Both the position numbers and the translations under genes were made by a program. Of a stretch of DNA of 19,646 nt, positions 15,027 through 19,646 are shown piece after piece; within the stretch, counting starts at the first letter, position 1; each line of letters begins with the position of its first letter. Source of the DNA: an uncultured Azohydromonas sp. (GTDB taxonomy: Bacteria; Pseudomonadota; Gammaproteobacteria; Burkholderiales; Burkholderiaceae_C); the NCBI RefSeq assembly GCF_937926365.1, contig NZ_CALAOH010000077.1, forward strand, positions 1-19,646, given 5' to 3'. The notes beneath the pieces were generated by a model. It was not told the DNA's origin and made no database searches. It worked only from the letters and a program-made list of their open reading frames with translations.

Positions 15027-15710
15027 TCAGGTGTCAGCCCACATGCGCAGCAGGTTGTGATAGGTCCCGGTGAGCCCCACGGCCTCGGGCGTCTCGCCTT
15101 CGCGCTCGCGCAGCCGCATGAGGTTCATGTCGAGGTCGAACAACAGCCGGCGCTGCTCGTCGCTGCGCACCATGCTCTCGACCCAGAAAAAGCTCGCCAG
15201 CCGATGGCCGCGGGTCACCGGTGCCACGCCGTGCACGCTGGTGCTCGGGTAGAGCACCGCGTCGCCGGCGGGCAGCTTGACCTCGCGGCTGCCGTAGGTG
15301 TCGTCGATGACGAGCTCGCCGCCGTCGTACTCGTGCGGCTCGGCCAGGAACACCGTGCAACTGACGTCCGAGCGCACGCGCTGGCCGTTGCTGCGCGAGT
15401 ACATCACCGCGTTGTCCACATGCTTGCCGTAGAAGTTCGCCTCGCCGCCATAGCGGTTGAACAGCGGGTTGAAGATCTTCTTGGGCAGCGCGGCGGAGAA
15501 GAACAGCGCGTGGCGGTCGAGCGCGCGCAGGATCAGGGCCTGCAGCGCGCGCGAAGCCTCGCTGCCTTGCGGCAGCTGCTGGTTGTTCTTGGACTGCAGC
15601 GCTTGCGTGCCGGCGGTAGCGCTGCCGTCCACCCACTCGGCGGCATCGAGCAGCGCACGCGCCTGCCGCAGTTCCTCGGACGTGAGCACGTTCTTGAGAT
15701 GAAGCAGCAT
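15027..15710 (-). CDS. piuC: PKHD-type 2-oxoglutarate/Fe(II) dioxygenase, PiuC/YbiX family
   Basis: Members of this family are usually encoded beside a TonB-dependent siderophore receptor (fiu-ybiX, piuA-piuC) and are linked to iron supply; the substrate is not well established. The 227-residue protein shows the double-stranded beta-helix iron site His97-X-Asp99 (YGKHVDNAVMYS) and His160 (TSVHGV). Arg170 (TRGHRLASFFWVES) binds 2-oxoglutarate. The N-terminal LKNVLTSEELRQARALLDAA and the central NPLFNRYGGEANFYGKHVD are family hallmarks. CGGAG lies about 8 bases before the ATG. It is downstream of the receptor gene (40-base gap) and upstream of the oxidase gene, all in one direction. Confidence 0.93.
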   Translation of the reverse strand: MLLHLKNVLTSEELRQARALLDAAEWVDGSATAGTQALQSKNNQQLPQGSEASRALQALILRALDRHALFFSAALPKKIFNPLFNRYGGEANFYGKHVDNAVMYSRSNGQRVRSDVSCTVFLAEPHEYDGGELVIDDTYGSREVKLPAGDAVLYPSTSVHGVAPVTRGHRLASFFWVESMVRSDEQRRLLFDLDMNLMRLREREGETPEAVGLTGTYHNLLRMWADT

Positions 15711-15750
15711 CCGATGACTCCGTGTAGGGTGGATCAGCTCGCGGCGCGCG

Positions 15751-17958
15751 TCAGAAGCGCGCCTTGACGCTCAGCTGCACCGTGCGCGGTGCGCCAGGAC
15801 CGTAGAAGCCACGGTACAGCGTATCGGCATAGAGCTTGTCGGTGGCGTTGTTGACGTTGAGCTGGGCCGACAGCATGTCGGAGAAGGTGTACTCGCCCAT
15901 CAGGTCCACGGTGGTGAAGGCCGCTGACGTGACATGGCGCGCGCCTTCGGGATTCTGCTCGCCACGGTAGTTCAGGCCAGCGCCCAGGCGCAGTTTGGGC
16001 GTGACGCGGTACGTGGTCCAAAGAGCCGCGCTGTGCTTGGGCGTGAGCGCAGGGCGGTCGCCCTGCACCTGTGCGCCGGTGCCCGTGGGGCTGAGCGCTT
16101 GGATGCTGTTGTCGATCTTGGCCTCAGGAATCCAGGTCCAGGCCACGAAGGCTTCCCACTTCGGCGTGATGCGGCCCGCGGCGTTGAATTCCAGACCCGT
16201 GGCGTGGCGCTTGCCCGACAGCACGTCGTACGGAAGGTCCGGATCGGTATTGCGCTCGTGGTACTTCTCGGAGCGGAACAACGCGGTGCCCAGCGACAGC
16301 CGGCGCTCGAAGAGCTCGAACTTGGCGCCGATCTCGATGTTGCGGCTCTTCTCGGGCGGAGTTTCGACCAGGCGGTCCGTGATGCGCCGGTTGGATTCGC
16401 CCGAGGTGTTGAACGAGGTGCCCCAGGAGACGTAGTAGGAGGAGATGTCGTCGGGCTGCCACAGCAGGCCCAGGCGCGGGCTCCACATCGACTCCGAGAT
16501 CTCGCGCGTCTGGCCTTTGAGTGCATTGGTGCCGTCCGGCGAGTACGCGGTGGATGCCTTGAAATGGTCGTGGCGCAGGCCGCCGACGAGTTTCAGGCCC
16601 GAGGCGATCTCGACGGTGTCTTGCAGGTACAGGCCGATCGTGCGCGATTTGTAGCGGTCGCGCGGCGCTTCGGGACGGGTGTCCGCAAAGCTGGCGCCGT
16701 CGTTTGGCGTGCCCACCGTCGTCGTTAGCCCGCTGGCAGCTCCAGCGAAGTTGTCATTGAACGACCACTTCTCGTTCGACACGTCGATGCCGGCCAGCAA
16801 GTCGTGGCGCCGGCCCAGCGCCTCGAAGCGGCCGCTGTAGTCACTCTGCAGCGCGGTACTGTCCACCGTGCCCAGGCGTCCCTTGGGCGTGCGCGTGACG
16901 ATCGTGTCCGGGCCCAGGTTGGCGGCCGTGGTGGGCACGCCGTTGGTGGTGCCGAAGCGGATTACGCTGGCCCACAGGTCGCGGTCGTAGCGGCCATGGC
17001 GCAGGGTGGTCTTGAGCTGGCTGTCGCTGCTGAAGCGGTGGGTGTGACTGACCGTGCCGTAGGTCACCTCGCCCTTGTGGTAGTCGCTGGCCAAGCCATA
17101 GAAGTTCTTGGCTGGCAGCGTGGGCTGAATAGTGCCTTGCGTGCCTTCGGACAGGAACCACGGATGGTTGTAGTTGGGCCGGTTGTCGTACTTGAGGTGG
17201 TAGACGCCCACGGAGAACTCGTCGGCGGTGCCGATACCCCAGCGGAAAGTGGGAGCGATGCCGCGCTTCTCGACCTGGGCGCCCCAGTTGTCGGCGTCGT
17301 GCACCATGGCGTTGATGCGCAGCGCAGCGTCCTCGCCGGTCTGGACGTTGAAGTCGCCGGTCAGGCGCCGCTCCTTGCCCGAGCCGATCGTGGCCGTGAC
17401 CTCATGCTGCGTCATCAGCGTCGGCTGCTTGTTGACCTGGTTGACCACGCCACCAGTGGAGCCGCGGCCGAACAGCATCGAGGCCGAGCCCTTGAGCACC
17501 TCGATACGATCGTTGTTGAAGGTGTCGCGGTCGTAGAGGGCGGGGTCGCGGATGCCGTCGACGTAGATGTCGCCGGCCAAACCCAGCGAGAAGCCGCGCA
17601 GCCGCACGTCCTCCTCGCCGGTTTCGCCGGCCTGGAAGGTAACGCCGGAGGTGGTGCGCAGCACGTCCTTGAAGTCGTCAAGGTTGCGGTCGTCGATGAG
17701 CCGCTCCGTGACCACCGTCACCGACTGCGGGATGTCGCGCAGTTGCTGCTGTCCCTTGCCGATGGTGGTGGTGGTAGCGCGCAGCGTGCTCTTGCCATCG
17801 CGCTCAGCGCCGGCCTTGGCGCGCACCGCAGGCATCACGGCCTCGGTTCCATTGGCCGGGGCCTCGGCCGGCTGGGCCATCGCGGCGCCGGCAATGCTGA
17901 AGCCGGCGGCCAGGGCGCCCAGGGGGAGCAAGGCGCGGCGGTCGTTTTTGTTGGTCAT
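15751..17958 (-). CDS. TonB-dependent siderophore receptor (Fiu/PiuA-like)
   Basis: This is an outer-membrane gated channel importing ferric siderophores, probably catecholates, with TonB energy. The 735-residue precursor has a signal peptide ending AMA at about residue 28 (MTNKNDRRALLPLGALAAGF onward). A plug domain follows (RDIPQSVTVVTERLIDDRNL, DVLRTTSGVTF, RLRGF, IYVDGIRDPALYDRDTFN, RIEVLKGSASMLFGRGSTGG, roughly 60-180). The beta-barrel runs to a terminal Phe (VQLSVKARF). The start MTNKN was chosen because GGAG lies 7 bases upstream and the signal peptide begins there; an upstream ATG 27 codons earlier has no such support. The gene lies between exbD and a PiuC-type dioxygenase, the arrangement of fiu/piuA. 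The gap of about 100 bp to exbD shows no obvious Fur box. Confidence 0.93.
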   Translation of the reverse strand: MTNKNDRRALLPLGALAAGFSIAGAAMAQPAEAPANGTEAVMPAVRAKAGAERDGKSTLRATTTTIGKGQQQLRDIPQSVTVVTERLIDDRNLDDFKDVLRTTSGVTFQAGETGEEDVRLRGFSLGLAGDIYVDGIRDPALYDRDTFNNDRIEVLKGSASMLFGRGSTGGVVNQVNKQPTLMTQHEVTATIGSGKERRLTGDFNVQTGEDAALRINAMVHDADNWGAQVEKRGIAPTFRWGIGTADEFSVGVYHLKYDNRPNYNHPWFLSEGTQGTIQPTLPAKNFYGLASDYHKGEVTYGTVSHTHRFSSDSQLKTTLRHGRYDRDLWASVIRFGTTNGVPTTAANLGPDTIVTRTPKGRLGTVDSTALQSDYSGRFEALGRRHDLLAGIDVSNEKWSFNDNFAGAASGLTTTVGTPNDGASFADTRPEAPRDRYKSRTIGLYLQDTVEIASGLKLVGGLRHDHFKASTAYSPDGTNALKGQTREISESMWSPRLGLLWQPDDISSYYVSWGTSFNTSGESNRRITDRLVETPPEKSRNIEIGAKFELFERRLSLGTALFRSEKYHERNTDPDLPYDVLSGKRHATGLEFNAAGRITPKWEAFVAWTWIPEAKIDNSIQALSPTGTGAQVQGDRPALTPKHSAALWTTYRVTPKLRLGAGLNYRGEQNPEGARHVTSAAFTTVDLMGEYTFSDMLSAQLNVNNATDKLYADTLYRGFYGPGAPRTVQLSVKARF

Positions 17959-18059
17959 GCAAATACTCCAGGTTGAGTTCGGCCAAGGCGCGCTCGGCGC
18001 CTGAAGAAACAGGAACGAAACGGGGAGGGCACGCAGCACTGCGCCGCGCGCCCGGGCGA

Positions 18060-18479
18060 TCAGGGCGTCTCGGGCGTGCTGACGAAGCCCACCTTGGACA
18101 GCCCGGCCTTGGAGGCGTCGGCCAGGGTCTCGGCCACGAAGCGGTAGGCCACGGACTGGTCGGCGCGCAGGTGCACCTCGGGCTGCGGGTCCTTGGCGCC
18201 CTCGGCAACGAAGCGCGCGGCGGCGTCCTCGCGGCTCACGGGCTCGCCGTTCCAGAACAGCTGGCCGGTGGCGTCGATGGCGAACTCGATCTTCTGCGGC
18301 GGCGCCTGGTTGACCGCGCTGCTGGCCTTGGGCAGGTCCAGCTTCACGGCGTGGGTGAGCAGCGGCGCGGTGACGATGAAGATCACCAGCAGCACCAGCA
18401 TCACGTCGATGAGCGGGACCATGTTGATGTCGGACACCGGCGCGGATGAGGACTTGCGGTCGAAGCTGGCGAAGGCCAT
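18060..18479 (-). CDS. exbD: Biopolymer transport protein ExbD
   Basis: ExbD forms, with ExbB, the proton-driven motor that energises TonB. The 139-residue protein has a short cytoplasmic tail and one transmembrane segment (about 20-41) with the essential proton-carrying Asp25 in NMVPLIDVMLVLLVIF. A periplasmic domain follows (HAVKLDLPKA, QKIEFAIDATGQLFWNGEPV, PEVHLRADQSVAYRFVAETL). AAGGAG lies about 8 bases before the ATG. It follows exbB by 34 bases and precedes the receptor gene. TolR is an alternative family label, but the neighbours exbB, tonB and a siderophore receptor favour ExbD. Confidence 0.94.
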   Translation of the reverse strand: MAFASFDRKSSSAPVSDINMVPLIDVMLVLLVIFIVTAPLLTHAVKLDLPKASSAVNQAPPQKIEFAIDATGQLFWNGEPVSREDAAARFVAEGAKDPQPEVHLRADQSVAYRFVAETLADASKAGLSKVGFVSTPETP

Positions 18480-18513
18480 GGCAGGAGCTCCTTGAGGTCG
18501 CTGGGATGAGGCC

Positions 18514-19269
18514 TCAACCAGCCGTGCGCAGGCCGCGCACGTTGCTGCCCGGCTCGGCCACCGGCTCGGCCGCCGCGGGCTTCATGGTCTGGCCCATGGA
18601 CAGGAAGGTCAGCAGCTCGAAGGCGAACGCGTCGAGCCGGGCGTTGAGCACGCGGTTGCTGCGCGTGAAGGCGTTGTAGGCCACCACCGCGGGGATCGCC
18701 ACGGCCAGGCCGATGCCGGTCATGATCAGCGCCTCGCCCACCGGGCCGGCCACCTTGTCCAGCGTGCCCGCACCGCTCATGCCGATGGCCAGCAGCGCAT
18801 GGTAGACGCCCCACACCGTGCCGAACAGACCCACGAAGGGCGCGGTGGCGCCGACGGTGGCCAGCGCGGTCAGGCCGTTCTCCAGCCGGGTGGTTTCCTC
18901 GTCGAGCACCTTCTTGATGGTGCGGGTGACGAAGTCCTGCGCCGAGCCGGCCTCGCTGAGCTTGGCCGCGCCGTACTTGGCGTGATGCGATTGCGCATGC
19001 ATCGCATGCGCGGTCAGGTGCGAGAAGGGATCGTGCGAGCCATGGGTGGTGATCTCGTTGCCCACTTCTTCCAGCGAGCGCGCGTCCCAGAAGAACTTGA
19101 GGAACTGCTCGCTGCGCTTCTTGCGAATGACGTGCGCGATGCCCTTGATGGCGATCAGCGCCCAGGACAGCACCGACATGCCCACGAGGATGAGCAGCAG
19201 GCCCTTGCCCACGGCATCGCTCTGGGCCAGGAAGTGGGCAAAGCCCACGGCGGTTTGGGGATCGTTCAT
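18514..19269 (-). CDS. exbB: Biopolymer transport protein ExbB
   Basis: ExbB is the pentameric proton-channel subunit of the TonB motor. The 251-residue protein has three predicted membrane segments, about 22-44 (KGLLLILVGMSVLSWALIAI), 136-158 (ALATVGATAPFVGLFGTVWG) and 182-204 (IMTGIGLAVAIPAVVAYNAF). The large cytoplasmic loop lies between the first two. VGATAPFVGLFGTVWGVYHA and GPVGEALIMTGIGLAVAIPA are family signatures. The ATG giving MNDPQTAV was preferred over a GTG three codons upstream (at 19278) because GAGGAG stands about 8 bases before the ATG, whereas for the GTG it would be adjacent to the start. It begins just after tonB and is probably translationally coupled to it. Confidence 0.95.
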   Translation of the reverse strand: MNDPQTAVGFAHFLAQSDAVGKGLLLILVGMSVLSWALIAIKGIAHVIRKKRSEQFLKFFWDARSLEEVGNEITTHGSHDPFSHLTAHAMHAQSHHAKYGAAKLSEAGSAQDFVTRTIKKVLDEETTRLENGLTALATVGATAPFVGLFGTVWGVYHALLAIGMSGAGTLDKVAGPVGEALIMTGIGLAVAIPAVVAYNAFTRSNRVLNARLDAFAFELLTFLSMGQTMKPAAAEPVAEPGSNVRGLRTAG

Positions 19270-19274
19270 GGGGC

Positions 19275-19646
19275 TCACTCCTCAAGTTCGAAGATCAGGG
19301 GCATCAGCACCCAGAAGGCCTGGGGCTGACCGTTTTCCATGTAGGGCTTGAAGCGCGTGGCGCGCACCGTGGCCAGCGCCGATTCGTCCAGGCGCGCGAA
19401 GCCCGACGAGCGCGTGACCTGCATCTGTTGCGGCAGCCCGCGGGCGTCCACCAGCACGCGCACGGTCACCTTGCCGGACTCGCCCGCGCGGCGCGCCGCC
19501 GGCGGGTAGTGCAGCACCGGCGGCGTGAGGTACTCGACGGCGCTGATGGAGATGGTCTTGGGCTGCGGCGGCGCCGCGGGCGGGGCCGGCGGCGCCGGAG
19601 GTACGGGAGGCGCGGCCACGGGCGCAGGGGGCTCGGGCTCCGGCGG
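19275..19646 (-). CDS. tonB: Energy transducer TonB, 5' end outside the window
   Basis: TonB spans the periplasm and passes proton-motive energy from ExbBD to outer-membrane receptors. Only the last 123 codons are present and the frame is open to the window end. Seen are a Pro/Ala/Glu-rich periplasmic spacer (PPEPEPPAPVAAPPVPPAPP) and the C-terminal domain: VEYLTPPVLHYPPAARRAGE, GKVTVRVLVDARGLPQQMQV, GFARLDESALATVRATRFKP and WVLMPLIFELEE at the end. The N-terminal membrane anchor is missing only because of the window edge. It is the first visible gene of the iron cluster; the promoter and any Fur box should lie beyond base 19646. Confidence 0.93.
   Translation of the reverse strand, partial: PPEPEPPAPVAAPPVPPAPPAPPAAPPQPKTISISAVEYLTPPVLHYPPAARRAGESGKVTVRVLVDARGLPQQMQVTRSSGFARLDESALATVRATRFKPYMENGQPQAFWVLMPLIFELEE

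Noticed and set aside
19276..19278. GTG as the exbB start, overlapping the tonB stop
   Set aside because: The GAGGAG site would sit right against the GTG; spacing is proper for the ATG at 19267-19269.

Overview
The window is a contiguous, very GC-rich chromosomal segment. Gene content and protein style point to a betaproteobacterium of the order Burkholderiales, probably Comamonadaceae or a close relative. The clues are a class I PHA synthase with a 3-hydroxybutyrate oligomer hydrolase, a free-standing SWIB-domain protein, a Gly-rich SSB tail and a Fiu/PiuC-type iron operon. The genus is not determined. No rRNA, tRNA, insertion sequence, CRISPR array, phage gene or plasmid gene was seen, and all genes share the same high-GC style. 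It reads as ordinary core/accessory chromosome.

Layout, left to right. (1) DNA maintenance: a 3'-truncated ssb on the minus strand, divergent from recQ on the plus strand. (2) Polyhydroxybutyrate (PHB) module: a 3HB-oligomer hydrolase carrying a lipoprotein signal (plus) converges, across a clear intrinsic terminator, on a minus-strand pair of phaC followed by a small Ig-like lipoprotein. (3) uvrA (plus, TTG start) is divergent from phaC, and the roughly 160-bp region between them is rich in inverted repeats. (4) A tightly packed plus-strand trio of a DsbA-fold/HCCA-isomerase-like protein, a dienelactone-hydrolase-family protein and a single-domain response regulator, with overlapping ends. 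(5) Two single minus-strand genes, each with its own terminator: a bacterioferritin whose haem-ligand methionine position is Thr, and a Lys/Ala-tailed SWIB protein. (6) A minus-strand iron-acquisition cluster reading tonB (5'-truncated at the window edge), exbB, exbD, TonB-dependent siderophore receptor, PiuC-type 2OG-Fe(II) dioxygenase and FMN-dependent alpha-hydroxy-acid oxidase.

How the parts work together. ssb, recQ and uvrA form a repair neighbourhood. ssb and uvrA keep the divergent orientation known from E. coli, but recQ and the PHB module lie between them. The PHB genes cover polymer synthesis (PhaC) and cleavage of 3HB oligomers. The right-hand cluster supplies an outer-membrane receptor together with its own energising complex, and bacterioferritin nearby stores iron. 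No wholly new system is obvious. The best leads are the uncharacterised lipoprotein downstream of phaC, the overlapping isomerase/hydrolase/receiver trio, the haem-ligand change in bacterioferritin, the inverted repeats between phaC and uvrA, and the oxidase attached to the iron operon.
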